Assembly (NCBI GenBank): GCA_020438215.1
Contig: JAGQUX010000015.1
Span: 1-60,393 of the forward strand
DNA: 60,393 nucleotides
Source: Armatimonadota bacterium
GTDB lineage: Bacteria > Armatimonadota > Fimbriimonadia > Fimbriimonadales > Fimbriimonadaceae
Direction: 5' to 3'
Shown: piece by piece, positions 7,702-17,163 of the stretch
Numbering within the stretch: the first letter of the stretch is position 1
How the letters are laid out: every line of letters starts with the position of its first letter
Notes under the pieces: generated by a model
Told to the model about the DNA's origin: nothing
The model's input: the letters and a program-made list of their open reading frames with translations, nothing else
The model's database searches: none
Translations under genes and position numbers: made by a program

Positions 7702-10023
7702 ATGCTGGGGGTTTTTCTATCCGTCGCTCTCCAAGAGCCTGCGCCCACCAAGTGGGCCGACAATTCCCATGTGATGCACTGGCAGGGCGCGCCTTATATG
7801 CCCATTGGCCTGCGCATTGATGGCACCGAAGAGCAGATCAAGCAAGCCATCTCGAGCGGGGTCAAAGATGTCATCATCGACCTTCCCAGCACAGGCACCG
7901 GCTGGAAAAAGTCTTTTGAAATGCTGGATGCTGCCGGGATTCGCTATTCCATCAGTTTCAATAACCCAGCCCCATCGGCTGAAGTCCTGCGAGTGGAGCC
8001 GGAAGCGTATCGCATCCCCAATCTGCAATACATCTACGATCTCAACCTGACGATTGCTGGAGCGAAGCGGGCTCGAGCCCTTCTCGTTTCACAAAGAACA
8101 TCACTGGTTCGGCAAGACGACATCATTGATGTTGTTGATGGCAAGCTCCGCGTCAAAAACACACGCGAATACAATGTCCCTCACACTCTCCTAATCTATC
8201 CTGTAGTCGATGACCTGGAAACCCCAGATTACTGGGAAGGCTTTGATTCCTACCGCGATCAAGTCCTGCGATCTTTTAAAGAGAATCCTCCTGGGCCAGG
8301 ATTCCGAGGGTTGATCAACCCATTTGGTCGTATCCCGAACGACTTAAGCAGAGAGAGCCACTTCGTTCCCACTTCCCGCTTTTTCCAGATGGAACTCGAA
8401 ACCTATCTGCGCGAAAAGTACGGGAACATTCAAACAGCGATGCGCGCTTGGGATATTCGCGCTTCGGATGTCAGCACCTTTGCAGATCTTTCCAAGCTCG
8501 TGCCTCTCTGGGCGGAATCGCGCGGTCTTGGACAGATTTGGAATACCGCCTCGAACCGGTTGATCTCATCCGAGCCCACTAGTAGCAACGCGTGGACTGA
8601 TATCCAGTCTGTGATTGCCAGCAGTGCCAACCGCCGATACGAGCGTCTTGTTCAGGTTCTGGAAACGCAAATCAAAGTGCCTGTTATCCAGGATTGGAAT
8701 GGCTGGGGATCGGCATACGAAGATCAAAAGACGAATCTGGATGGAGTTGGAGCAACCGTCACCGCTGACTCCATCATCAATGTGATGAACGGGGTTGCAC
8801 GACCTCTCAGCACTGTGCGGCGTGGTACTGGCTCCCAGTTCACCTGGGCGACCGATGTTCGCCTCCCAGCCGAAGGCAGCTTCGACCTTGCGCAGATTTC
8901 TCGCGTCAGCCATGACATGGGAATGCGCGGATGGTTCTTCCGATGTTCCAACGCAGAACAAATGGCGCAAGTCGCTTCCCTTGCAAATCTGAACACTCTC
9001 GATGCAGAGGGCGGGCTTCCGAACATTCTCTATTATCCAGAAGCGGCACGAGGTGTCGCTTTCCCGACCGTCATTGCCCCGAACACCTGGTGGCTCCCCG
9101 GCCCTGGTCGTGGTGAAGTGATCGACTACGGCGATGGTATCGAAGGGTATTCCTACCAAGATCGTCGCGAAGACTTCATCGCGATGTGGGCATCGAGCCA
9201 ACCAGTCCAAACCAAACTCCGACTCATGAACCCAGAAACCTGGGTTTATGCTCCGCTCGGTGGCGGGGAAATTGAGACTAAGATCCGCAAGAACGATGTT
9301 GAGCTGACGGTGACTCCTCAACCAATCATCTTCCGGAACCCGCGCGAAGTGCCTGTCCCGATGCCAACTTGGGAAATCACCAGCACGATGGTCGCCGGAA
9401 TCGTTACCAAGTTCAAGGACATTGTTGATTCCAATGGCACTGAACTTTTCCGACTATCTGACTATACAAAATCATTCGATCGGACTCCAGGGGACGCTTA
9501 TATTGCTCTCCGAAAGCAGTGGCGCGAGGTTGCAATCAAAGCGGCTCCGTTCGTATGGATTCAAGCAGAAAGAGCCGAAGACAATGCTTTCTCTGCTACT
9601 CGAATGATCCAAGGTGCCTCTGGAAACAAGGTGTTGATGGTGCGAGCCCCGCTCGCCGGGCAAATCAACAGTTATCAAGCCAAATACACTCTTGGCAGAA
9701 GCACGGTGCCCAGCCTAGATCTCTGGGTCAGCGGACGTATTCCCGCCCACCTTCGGCACTTGGTTGACTTCCAGACTGCTGGTAAGAGCTACAAGATCAC
9801 GGGGCCGCCGGTGAGTTTCTACGGAGATGGATTGGAGTGGTATCACGTTGGTCGTGTTGAAATGGCTCGTGAAGGAGAATCGGAATTGGTCATCGACTTC
9901 CCTGCAGGGCAGCACGAAGAATTCCTCGTGGATGTTGTCATGCTCTCGCGCGATGATTTCGCTCCTACCGGGCCGCAACCTCCAATGGGTTGGCTCTTGC
10001 AGGCTCTCTCCGAAGGCGGCTAG
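7702..10023 (+). CDS. Large secreted protein, glycoside-hydrolase-like
   Basis: A 773-residue protein. I chose ATG 7702 over 7699 because a TAACCT box ends exactly 6 bases upstream. A short hydrophobic N-terminus (MLGVFLSVAL) may be an export signal. The first 400 residues alternate strand and helix like a TIM barrel. The segments RGLINPFGRIPNDLS, FFQMELETYLREKYG and FQTAMRAWD-like text resemble catalytic regions of GH42-type beta-galactosidases, in which a glutamate in a strand-4 context is used. The C-terminal third looks like a beta-sandwich. The family assignment is a resemblance only and the catalytic residues were not identified. No carbohydrate transporter is adjacent. The downstream convergent gene begins 8 bases after the stop. 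Confidence 0.6.
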   Translation: MLGVFLSVALQEPAPTKWADNSHVMHWQGAPYMPIGLRIDGTEEQIKQAISSGVKDVIIDLPSTGTGWKKSFEMLDAAGIRYSISFNNPAPSAEVLRVEPEAYRIPNLQYIYDLNLTIAGAKRARALLVSQRTSLVRQDDIIDVVDGKLRVKNTREYNVPHTLLIYPVVDDLETPDYWEGFDSYRDQVLRSFKENPPGPGFRGLINPFGRIPNDLSRESHFVPTSRFFQMELETYLREKYGNIQTAMRAWDIRASDVSTFADLSKLVPLWAESRGLGQIWNTASNRLISSEPTSSNAWTDIQSVIASSANRRYERLVQVLETQIKVPVIQDWNGWGSAYEDQKTNLDGVGATVTADSIINVMNGVARPLSTVRRGTGSQFTWATDVRLPAEGSFDLAQISRVSHDMGMRGWFFRCSNAEQMAQVASLANLNTLDAEGGLPNILYYPEAARGVAFPTVIAPNTWWLPGPGRGEVIDYGDGIEGYSYQDRREDFIAMWASSQPVQTKLRLMNPETWVYAPLGGGEIETKIRKNDVELTVTPQPIIFRNPREVPVPMPTWEITSTMVAGIVTKFKDIVDSNGTELFRLSDYTKSFDRTPGDAYIALRKQWREVAIKAAPFVWIQAERAEDNAFSATRMIQGASGNKVLMVRAPLAGQINSYQAKYTLGRSTVPSLDLWVSGRIPAHLRHLVDFQTAGKSYKITGPPVSFYGDGLEWYHVGRVEMAREGESELVIDFPAGQHEEFLVDVVMLSRDDFAPTGPQPPMGWLLQALSEGG

Positions 10024-10031
10024 AGCAACTC

Positions 10032-10754
10032 TTAGTAAAGGAACGGGTTTGACCGTTCCTTTACATTTTCAAGCCACTCTTTTTCTTGGCTGCGATAAAG
10101 CTCCTTCGGCAAATCGATCTTGCCGTAGATGCACTCGTCTAAATCCATTCGTACCGCCCAGCCCGCATCACCATAGCTGTAATGCCACCATTCGTCGCGG
10201 CAATTACTGAACCCTTGCGCCATCATCGCATCGTAGAGTCGCATCCGGTTTGCATGAGCTTCTGGCGTCAATCCGTAAACAAAAGTGGGTGCCCCTTGAA
10301 GCCTTGTATACGGTGACATGACATCAACATCTTCACCACTCGGGTCAAGGAGAAAGACGTCCACCGCCGCGCCCGTCGTATGCCCTGGAGGTGCTTTCTG
10401 GTCGGTGGGTGCCACAAACCGGCAGATCATGCGTCGCTTAGTGGCATAAGGGAGATCCGGCTTGGCTTCTTCCAAGCACTTCCACATCCATTCAAAAATG
10501 CGGACTTGGCGGGCAAACGGTCGCCAGGCATCAATGACCCCGATTTTGTAGCCCGGTGCAAGAGACTTCGCCGCCGCTTCTAATTTGATCGCGACAGACT
10601 CACGCAAATACGGGATAACCGATTGCCGGTGGATCAGGACACTTGGGCTGACTTCGGCGAGCTCAACCAGCGGCTCGCCATTCTCCAGCTCTTTAATGCG
10701 ATTGAGTGCCCGAATCGGCTCCGGGCGGCCCTTGCTCCGATCAAACTTCATCAT
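10032..10754 (-). CDS. D-alanyl-D-alanine dipeptidase (M15D, VanX/DdpX-like)
   Basis: A 240-residue zinc peptidase of the M15D family, which cleaves D-Ala-D-Ala. The family signature is complete: VIDAWRP with Arg78, PPGHTTGAAVDV with the zinc ligands H125 and D132, and DEWWHY with catalytic E188 and zinc ligand H191. No signal peptide is visible. The ATG overlaps the stop of the upstream SLBB gene as ATGA, so the two are translationally coupled. Without vanH or vanA nearby a peptidoglycan recycling or nutrient role is more likely than glycopeptide resistance. The last codons form a 12-bp palindrome (10035-10064) that may terminate the converging transcript. Confidence 0.93.
   Translation of the reverse strand: MMKFDRSKGRPEPIRALNRIKELENGEPLVELAEVSPSVLIHRQSVIPYLRESVAIKLEAAAKSLAPGYKIGVIDAWRPFARQVRIFEWMWKCLEEAKPDLPYATKRRMICRFVAPTDQKAPPGHTTGAAVDVFLLDPSGEDVDVMSPYTRLQGAPTFVYGLTPEAHANRMRLYDAMMAQGFSNCRDEWWHYSYGDAGWAVRMDLDECIYGKIDLPKELYRSQEKEWLENVKERSNPFLY
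10035..10064 (+). terminator. Hairpin terminator embedded in the end of the dipeptidase gene
   Basis: GTAAAGGAACGG and CCGTTCCTTTAC form a perfect 12-bp stem with loop GTTTGA, followed on the plus strand by CATTTTC. It lies 11 bases after the GH-like stop yet encodes the last residues of the converging dipeptidase. It probably serves the plus-strand transcript. Confidence 0.6.
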
Positions 10755-11947
10755 GTTCCAAGTAGGAACAAGAGTACTGCCGCGATGCCCGCCTTCCGGG
10801 TCACTTGGCTATTGAGCGTGGACGGCAACGGCCCATCAATTTCAATCGTCTGGCTGGGTTTGAGGATCAAATCCCCCGTGTAACCCAATTCGATGTCTTC
10901 GAAATTGACTGTTCGCGGTGGGATGTTGCCAGTGCTCAAAACCTTGAGGCGATTCTTACGTGCGCCATCAACAAAACCACCTGCTAATCGAATCGCATCG
11001 GAAAGCCGCATCCCCGGCGAGAAAGGGATTCGGCCAGGTTTGTTTACCGAACCGGTGACAATGATGAACTCGTTGCTCTCCGTTGCGGGGATGGAGATCA
11101 TGTCGCCCGCCATCAGAGCAAAGTTCGCATCATCAGGCATTTTGAGTTCGCGCTTGGTTCCGCCTCGGCTCAAGACAACTTTTCCGGTATCGGCATTATT
11201 ACCGTATCCGCCTGCGCGGAGAATCGCTTCTCGCACGGTCATACCTTCAGCAAAGTCGTATTCACCGGTAAGGAACACCGCCCCTTCGATCTTCACTTTG
11301 CCATTACGAACTGTAGGAGGCTTGACTTCCCCTCCACCGGGATTCCCTGGATTACCCCCTGGGTTTGTGCCCGGGCTGGTTGGGTTACCGCCGGGGTTGC
11401 TCGCGACCTTCTTCGGCACAACAATCTTGTCGCCGGGCTGGATTATGGGGTTGTTGGCGTTCGATTCCTTATTGAACTTAGAGAAATCAACAAGAGTTGT
11501 CTTTCCGGATGCGGAGATGATTTGAATGCGAGTGAGATCGGCCTCGGCGGTCGGAACAGCGAGAAGCAGGATGTAATCCAGGCGCATATCCTTCTTGTAT
11601 GGAGTATCGCCTTCGGTATCAACCGCCCCTTCAAATTTGATGTACTGCGATTCACCGCGAACGATTTCGACGCGGATGGTTGCCTTGCTCAAAATTCGTT
11701 CATCAACGAGCTGTTTGCTAATCTTTTCCGCCGCTTGCTTCTCCGTGAGGTCAGAAATCTTGACCGCGCCAAGAAAGTCGATCAACACCAGACCATCATC
11801 GGAAACGGTGTAATCCTTGTTCAGGGCAGACTCCTCCTCGCACATGAGGCGGATTTTGTCCCCCGCTTTGATCTTGGCATCTTGCGCCAAAACCCCAATC
11901 GCTCCGAACAGAGCCACGATCAGCAAAAACAACAGTCGCAATTTCAT
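10751..11947 (-). CDS. Polysaccharide export protein with SLBB domains (Wza-like)
   Basis: A 398-residue exported protein. The signal peptide MKLRLLFLLIVALFGAIG is cleaved near VLAQ and there is no lipobox. A Poly_export domain follows (about 23-100, AGDKIRLMCEEES). After a middle SLBB-like part comes a flexible Gly/Pro/Asn linker (NPGGNPTSPGTNPGGN) and two clear SLBB domains, beginning GAVFLTGEYDF and GSVNKPGRIPF. A short hydrophobic C-terminus ends the protein. Wza relatives form the outer-membrane channel for surface polysaccharide. I chose ATG 11947, since the upstream extension lacks gene character. It is coupled to the dipeptidase gene by ATGA. The linker length is unusual for the family. 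Confidence 0.85.
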   Translation of the reverse strand: MKLRLLFLLIVALFGAIGVLAQDAKIKAGDKIRLMCEEESALNKDYTVSDDGLVLIDFLGAVKISDLTEKQAAEKISKQLVDERILSKATIRVEIVRGESQYIKFEGAVDTEGDTPYKKDMRLDYILLLAVPTAEADLTRIQIISASGKTTLVDFSKFNKESNANNPIIQPGDKIVVPKKVASNPGGNPTSPGTNPGGNPGNPGGGEVKPPTVRNGKVKIEGAVFLTGEYDFAEGMTVREAILRAGGYGNNADTGKVVLSRGGTKRELKMPDDANFALMAGDMISIPATESNEFIIVTGSVNKPGRIPFSPGMRLSDAIRLAGGFVDGARKNRLKVLSTGNIPPRTVNFEDIELGYTGDLILKPSQTIEIDGPLPSTLNSQVTRKAGIAAVLLFLLGT

Positions 11948-12041
11948 AAGGACTCGTTTTTCTGACGAACCGAGCCGAGTGACCGATGCTGACGGTTTTC
12001 CCCAATGAGGCTCAAGCCCATTTCCAACCGACAATTCCTGA

Positions 12042-12047
12042 TATTCT
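12042..12047 (+). promoter_or_regulatory. TATTCT -10 box, leaderless spacing before metH
   Basis: TATTCT ends 7 bases before ATG 12055 in the 107-base divergent gap between the SLBB gene and metH. The expected transcription start coincides with the start codon. TTTCCA 15 bases upstream is a poor -35. Confidence 0.45.
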
Positions 12048-12054
12048 GCGAGCA

Positions 12055-14004
12055 ATGTTCGATTCCCGGCTGATTCAATCCATGTCCGAGCGCGTCCTGA
12101 TTTGGGACGGCGCAACCGGTACGCAATATCAAGCTGCGAATCTTCCGGATGAAGCATTCATCCTCACTCCGGAGATGTTCTCTTCTGAGGTTGGCAAACA
12201 AGCTGCGACTCGCCTCGACGGAGAGTTCCTCGAAGGTTGTAACGAAGTTCTCGCCTTCACCCGTCCGGATGTGATCTACGATGTCCACAAACGGTATCTC
12301 GACGCCGGATCGGACATGATCGAGTCGAACACCTTCGGGGCGAACCCCGCCGCACTCAAGGAGTACGAAATCGGCGATTTGCTGGTCGATGTTTGCACCA
12401 AAGCGGGCGAAATCGCCGTTCAAGCCGCTCGCGATGCCTCAACTCCAGATAAACCTCGATTTGCGATTGGCGCAATGGGGCCGGGAACGAAACTCATTAC
12501 CCTGGGGCAGATTGATTGGAACACCTTGGTTTCTGGCTACCAAGCCGGATTTGAAGCACTCATCCGAACCGGTGTGGATGGTTTGCTCCTCGAAACTCTC
12601 CAAGACCTCCTCATGGTGAAAGCAGGGATTGTAGCTGCTCGGGGAGCCATGGAGGCCACCGGAAAGCAGCTCCCTCTCATTGTTCAGGTGACGATGGAAC
12701 AGACCGGCACCATGCTGGTTGGTTCCGAGATGGGAGCCGTCGTCAACATGTGCGAATGCTTCCCCGAAATCGTTGCGATCGGGATGAACTGCGCCACCGG
12801 CCCGGCGGAAATGACCGAACACATCCGGTTCTTGAGCGAGAATTCCACCCGCGCGATTTCCATTCAGCCGAATGCCGGTCTTCCAATGATGGAAAAAGGC
12901 CAAGCCGTCTACAAACTCACCCCGAATGAACTTGCCGACTACCATGCTCAGTTCATCACGGAGTACGGCGTGAGCTTGGTGGGCGGTTGCTGTGGCACCA
13001 CGCCTGAACACTTGAAAGCCGTCTCTGAGCGCGTTGCCGGACTCAATCCATCGAAGAACGCTTATTGGCAGCAGATGCGTCATATCTTCCCGGGCTTCGA
13101 TTTTGAAATCAAAACCCCTCAGCAGAGTGAGGCGATCAAACTAAAAGGAGCCGGTAGCCTCTATCAATTCGTGCCGTATGAGCAAGACCTGAGTTTCCTC
13201 ATCATCGGCGAGCGCACCAACGCCAACGGCTCCAAAGCATTCCGCGATATGCTTGCCGCCGAGAACTGGGGTGGCCTCACTGAACTTGCGAGGGAGTTAG
13301 AAGGCGAAGGCAGCCACATGATTGATGTCTGTACCGCTTATGTTGGGCGCGATGAAGCCTCCGATATGACCACGCTTCTCAAGCAGTACAACCAGCACAT
13401 CACGGTGCCGATCATGATCGACTCGACCGAGGCGCATGTTGTTGAAGTAGCCTTGCAAACTCTGGCTGGAAAGCCACTCATCAACTCTATCAACTTCGAA
13501 GATGGCGAAGAGCGCACCGAGAAAATCCTAACCATGTGCCGCAAATACGGTGCTGCCGTCGTCGGTCTGACGATTGATGAGACAGGGATGGCAAAGTCCG
13601 TCGAGCACAAGGTTGCCGTTGCCGATCGCATTCTGGAACGGACACGTGCAGCTGGTCTTCCCGATCACGACGTATTTATCGACTGCCTGACCTTTACGCT
13701 TGGCTCGGGAGATGAAGAGTTCCGCAAGTCAGGGATGGCGACGATTGATGCCATCCGCATCTTGAAAGAAAAGTATCCCAGCGTGAATTCGGTTCTCGGG
13801 GTTTCTAATGTCAGTTTTGGGCTCAAGGCGGCGGCTCGACAAATCCTGAACAGTGTGTTCCTCCACTATTGCCGCGAAGCCGGATTGACCAGCGCGATTG
13901 TGCACTTCAGCAAAATCGTCCCTCAAAACCGAATAGACGAGGACATCTGGCAGGTAGCCAGTGACCTCGTCTATGATCTGCGTAAGTTTGCCGAAGTAGG
14001 CTAG
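12055..14004 (+). CDS. metH: Methionine synthase, homocysteine and folate modules only
   Basis: A 649-residue protein matching the first half of cobalamin-dependent methionine synthase. The homocysteine-binding barrel (about 1-330) keeps the three zinc cysteines, C246 in GMNC and C312-C313 in GGCCGTT. The pterin-binding barrel (about 380-640) opens with IIGERTNANGS and contains GVSNVSFGL. The protein stops at the end of that barrel, so the cobalamin-binding and reactivation domains are absent. The next gene is convergent, so the missing half is not simply frameshifted. It may work with a separate corrinoid protein, as in other split MetH systems. A TATTCT box lies 7 bases before the ATG. The stop codon is inside a hairpin shared with the next gene. 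Confidence 0.9.
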   Translation: MFDSRLIQSMSERVLIWDGATGTQYQAANLPDEAFILTPEMFSSEVGKQAATRLDGEFLEGCNEVLAFTRPDVIYDVHKRYLDAGSDMIESNTFGANPAALKEYEIGDLLVDVCTKAGEIAVQAARDASTPDKPRFAIGAMGPGTKLITLGQIDWNTLVSGYQAGFEALIRTGVDGLLLETLQDLLMVKAGIVAARGAMEATGKQLPLIVQVTMEQTGTMLVGSEMGAVVNMCECFPEIVAIGMNCATGPAEMTEHIRFLSENSTRAISIQPNAGLPMMEKGQAVYKLTPNELADYHAQFITEYGVSLVGGCCGTTPEHLKAVSERVAGLNPSKNAYWQQMRHIFPGFDFEIKTPQQSEAIKLKGAGSLYQFVPYEQDLSFLIIGERTNANGSKAFRDMLAAENWGGLTELARELEGEGSHMIDVCTAYVGRDEASDMTTLLKQYNQHITVPIMIDSTEAHVVEVALQTLAGKPLINSINFEDGEERTEKILTMCRKYGAAVVGLTIDETGMAKSVEHKVAVADRILERTRAAGLPDHDVFIDCLTFTLGSGDEEFRKSGMATIDAIRILKEKYPSVNSVLGVSNVSFGLKAAARQILNSVFLHYCREAGLTSAIVHFSKIVPQNRIDEDIWQVASDLVYDLRKFAEVG

Positions 14005-14019
14005 GGATATTCCCTAGCC
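13999..14019. terminator. Two-sided hairpin containing both stop codons of a convergent pair
   Basis: GGCTAGGGA and TCCCTAGCC form a perfect 9-bp stem with loop TAT. The TAG of metH and the TAG (read on the minus strand) of the BNR gene lie opposite each other in the stem. CTTAT follows on the plus side, so the T run is weak. Confidence 0.6.
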
Positions 14020-17000
14020 CTTATCGTTGACTTTGATTTCTTCGCGTCCTTTCGCTTTGAGAGCATCATTCAATCGAGTCAGATCACTTGAAATGATCAG
14101 ATTGAACTTCTGAATCTCAATATCCACAAGGTTGCTGAGTTGCTCAAAGACTTGATAGCACTGCCGCGTTGCTCCAAATGGGCCAGATTCGATATTGCCG
14201 AGCAGACCTGCTAGGCGGTTGTTCAGCCGAATCGGATAGTTCAGGAAGTCTTGCGAAGCCTTTGCATCACTTTGGTGCAAGGCATCTTCAACTTCTTTGA
14301 GTCGAGCGATCAGCGCATTCCCTTGGTTAGTCAGAGCGGCATCATCCTTAGTGGATTCCGTGATCCGTTCTTTAAGTGCACGAATGCGAATGACATAGCT
14401 GTTCGTTTCCGTGACTTTGGCGGCAACCTTTGTTGCCAACTGCCACCTTGCAACGAGGTCAGCATCGCTGGCCGGGGATCGCGGATCCTTCTGCCACATC
14501 GCAATGGTTGTCGATGTGAAATCACCCACCTTCAGCATGATGCGATAGTCGCCCGGAGGAGCATCAATCGGGCCGCGATAGCCGCCCCACATGAGCAGTC
14601 CAGGGAATCCTTCCCAGCTTGGATAGCGAGGAGAAAGACCAACGGTGTTCAGACCCTTCGTCCCTTTGGTCGCACGACCGCGCGCGATTTCCGTACCTGC
14701 TTGGTCAGTCATCACAACCGAGACATCATCGGCATCTGCCGGGAGCCAGAAGTTGATTAGGAGCCCACTTTGCGGGTTCTTCCCGACTTCCCCAATTCCA
14801 GTTGGGCCAAAGCGGAGGTCACTGGCAGGGCGAGGAGTCAAGAGGTACGGCTTATTTGTATCCAAGCCTTTCCCTTGGCGCACAACACTGAGGTTGTCCA
14901 GAATCCAAAGGCCACGACCATGAGTTGCAACACAAAGGTCATCGTCTTTGACAGTAAGAAAGTGAACCGGCACGACCGGGAAGTTCTTCCCGCTGAGGCT
15001 TTGCCAATTATCACCATTATCGTAAGAAACATAAATGCCGTTCTCGGTGCCAGCGTAGAGCATTCCCCGCTGTGCGGGATCTTCTCGAACTGCGCGAACG
15101 AAGACATTATCCGGCAAGCCGCCGACAACCTTCGTCCAGGTTTCGCCATAGTTTTCAGTGCGATAAATGTACGGTGCATAGTCCCCGTTCTTGTAGTTTG
15201 TCGCCGCAACGTATGCTGCACCTGCGGCATTCGGAGAAGCCTCGATCAGACTCACAAGAACGTGCGAAGGCATTCCTTTTGGCGTTACATTTGCCCAGCT
15301 TTTGCCGCCATCACGGGTGACATGAACTAATCCATCATCGCTACCCGCCCAGATGGTGCCAGGTTCGCGAGGAGCTTCAGCAATAGTAAAGACAGTCGAG
15401 TAGTACTCAACACTCGTGTTGTCGCCGGTGATCGGGCCACCGCTCGGACCTTGTTTTTCTTTCTCGTTGCGCGTCAGATCAGGGCTAATTCGCTCAAAGC
15501 TACTACCACGATCTCGAGTCCGAAGAACGTACTGAGAACCGACATACATCGTCTCAGGATCGTTCGGTGAGAAAACAATCGGGAAGGTCCACTGGAAGCG
15601 GTAGTCCCGCGCGCCAACGCCATCACCCATCGGGTTGTCGGGCCAAGCATCAATCGACCGGCTTAACCGTGTGCGATGGTTACGCCAGCTCAGGCTTCCT
15701 CCGTAGTTCCCGCCGTAAACCAAATCGGGATCAAGCGGGTGAGCAACCACATAGCCGCTTTCACCACCAGCAGTGCTTGTCCAATCATCTGGGCCGATCC
15801 CATTTGAAAACGTTCGGCTCGGGATACGAACCGTCGAGTTATCCTGTTGTGCCGCAAGGAGATTGTACGGAAAAGCATTGTCGGTGTGAACGTTGTAGAA
15901 CTGCGCAGTCGGCATATCCTCATCCGACCAAGATTGACCGGCGTCGGTTGTCACTGCCGCGCCGCCGTCGTTTGCAAAGATCATCCTCTTGTTGTCTTTC
16001 GGATCAATCCACAAATCGTGGTGATCGGAGTGCCCTGCGGATCGGCCTTGGAACCGCTCACCACCGTTTGTCGATTTCTGATAGGCAACGTTCACAACGT
16101 AAACCGTTTCTTTATCTTGCGGATCTGCAAAGACGCGGCTGAAATACCACGGTCGCTGACGGATGTTCGCATCATCATTAATCAGTTTCCAGCTAGCACC
16201 AGCATCATCCGAGCGATAAAGCCCACCTTCCTTGGACTCAATCATCAGATACATACGGTTCGTATCAACGGGGCTGACGGTGACGCAGACCTTGCCCCAA
16301 ATCTTGGCGGGGAGCCCTGCCGATTTCGAAGCGTCTTTCCAGGTTTCGCCACCATCGGTCGAGACGTAATAGCCAGAACCCGGGCCACCCGAATTGAGAG
16401 CATATGGAGTCCGCCAAGCTTCCCAAGTCGTTGCAAAGACCGTATTCGGATCGCCGGGTTTCAGGATCAGATCAATCGCACCGGCTTTGTCGCTGACAAA
16501 AAGAGTCTTCTTCCAAGTCTTGCCGCCATCGGTTGTTTTATAAACCCCGCGATCTTGGCTTGGCCCCCAGACTTTGCCAAGCGCGGCTACCCAAGCGATG
16601 TCCGGATTAGTCGGATGAACACGAACCTTGCCGATGACCTCTGTCTTCTCCAAACCAAGATGCCGCCAAGTTTTGCCCGCATCATCGCTCCGGTAAACGC
16701 CATCCCCGTGGGTGATATTCCCCCGGATTTCCGATTCTCCCATGCCGACATAGACAACCTTGGGATTTGATTCAGAAACAGCAATCGAACCAACAGTTCC
16801 TGTTTTGAAGAACCCATCACTCACGTTCGACCAGGTTTTACCAGCATCGGTGGTCCTCCAAACACCACCGCCTGTCGCCCCCATATAGAAATGATCTGGC
16901 TCACCCGGGACACCAGAAACCGCACAAGAGCGACCGCCCCGCCATGGGCCAATCTCTCGCCATTCAAGCTGGTTCAGATAGGCTTGCGGAGCCGATTGGG

Positions 17001-17061
17001 CAATCGCAACCGCAGAGAATGAGATTGCAATCGCCGGAAGCAAAAACTTCATGACACGCAT
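14014..17061 (-). CDS. Large exported BNR/sortilin-like repeat protein
   Basis: About 1015 residues. A signal peptide (MRVMKFLLPAIAISFSAVAIAQ) is followed by many Asp-box (BNR) repeats such as TTDAGKTWSN, TTDGGKTWKK, STDGGETWKD and SDDAGASWK. These fit the VPS10/sortilin-type ten-bladed propeller found in secreted bacterial proteins annotated as glycosyl hydrolases of unproven activity. The last 200 residues form a beta-domain plus a helical tail. I chose ATG 17061; ATG 17052 is also possible. The 37 extra upstream codons lie in the promoter region of the divergent DUF389 gene and carry no signal peptide. Function is unknown; a role in binding surface glycans or proteins is plausible. Confidence 0.82.
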   Translation of the reverse strand: MRVMKFLLPAIAISFSAVAIAQSAPQAYLNQLEWREIGPWRGGRSCAVSGVPGEPDHFYMGATGGGVWRTTDAGKTWSNVSDGFFKTGTVGSIAVSESNPKVVYVGMGESEIRGNITHGDGVYRSDDAGKTWRHLGLEKTEVIGKVRVHPTNPDIAWVAALGKVWGPSQDRGVYKTTDGGKTWKKTLFVSDKAGAIDLILKPGDPNTVFATTWEAWRTPYALNSGGPGSGYYVSTDGGETWKDASKSAGLPAKIWGKVCVTVSPVDTNRMYLMIESKEGGLYRSDDAGASWKLINDDANIRQRPWYFSRVFADPQDKETVYVVNVAYQKSTNGGERFQGRSAGHSDHHDLWIDPKDNKRMIFANDGGAAVTTDAGQSWSDEDMPTAQFYNVHTDNAFPYNLLAAQQDNSTVRIPSRTFSNGIGPDDWTSTAGGESGYVVAHPLDPDLVYGGNYGGSLSWRNHRTRLSRSIDAWPDNPMGDGVGARDYRFQWTFPIVFSPNDPETMYVGSQYVLRTRDRGSSFERISPDLTRNEKEKQGPSGGPITGDNTSVEYYSTVFTIAEAPREPGTIWAGSDDGLVHVTRDGGKSWANVTPKGMPSHVLVSLIEASPNAAGAAYVAATNYKNGDYAPYIYRTENYGETWTKVVGGLPDNVFVRAVREDPAQRGMLYAGTENGIYVSYDNGDNWQSLSGKNFPVVPVHFLTVKDDDLCVATHGRGLWILDNLSVVRQGKGLDTNKPYLLTPRPASDLRFGPTGIGEVGKNPQSGLLINFWLPADADDVSVVMTDQAGTEIARGRATKGTKGLNTVGLSPRYPSWEGFPGLLMWGGYRGPIDAPPGDYRIMLKVGDFTSTTIAMWQKDPRSPASDADLVARWQLATKVAAKVTETNSYVIRIRALKERITESTKDDAALTNQGNALIARLKEVEDALHQSDAKASQDFLNYPIRLNNRLAGLLGNIESGPFGATRQCYQVFEQLSNLVDIEIQKFNLIISSDLTRLNDALKAKGREEIKVNDKG

Positions 17062-17163
17062 GAAATGCGTTTTACCCATGCCGCGAGGCCAACCACTCTT
17101 TTCTTGCGAGAAAATTGTCCCCACGCCTTCGTCTCCAAGGCATGATATATTCATCCAGTCTTT

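Noticed and set aside
14005-14200. Frameshifted remainder of metH after its stop
   Set aside because: The sequence beyond the stop is the certain 3' end of the convergent BNR gene, with no cobalamin motif in any frame.
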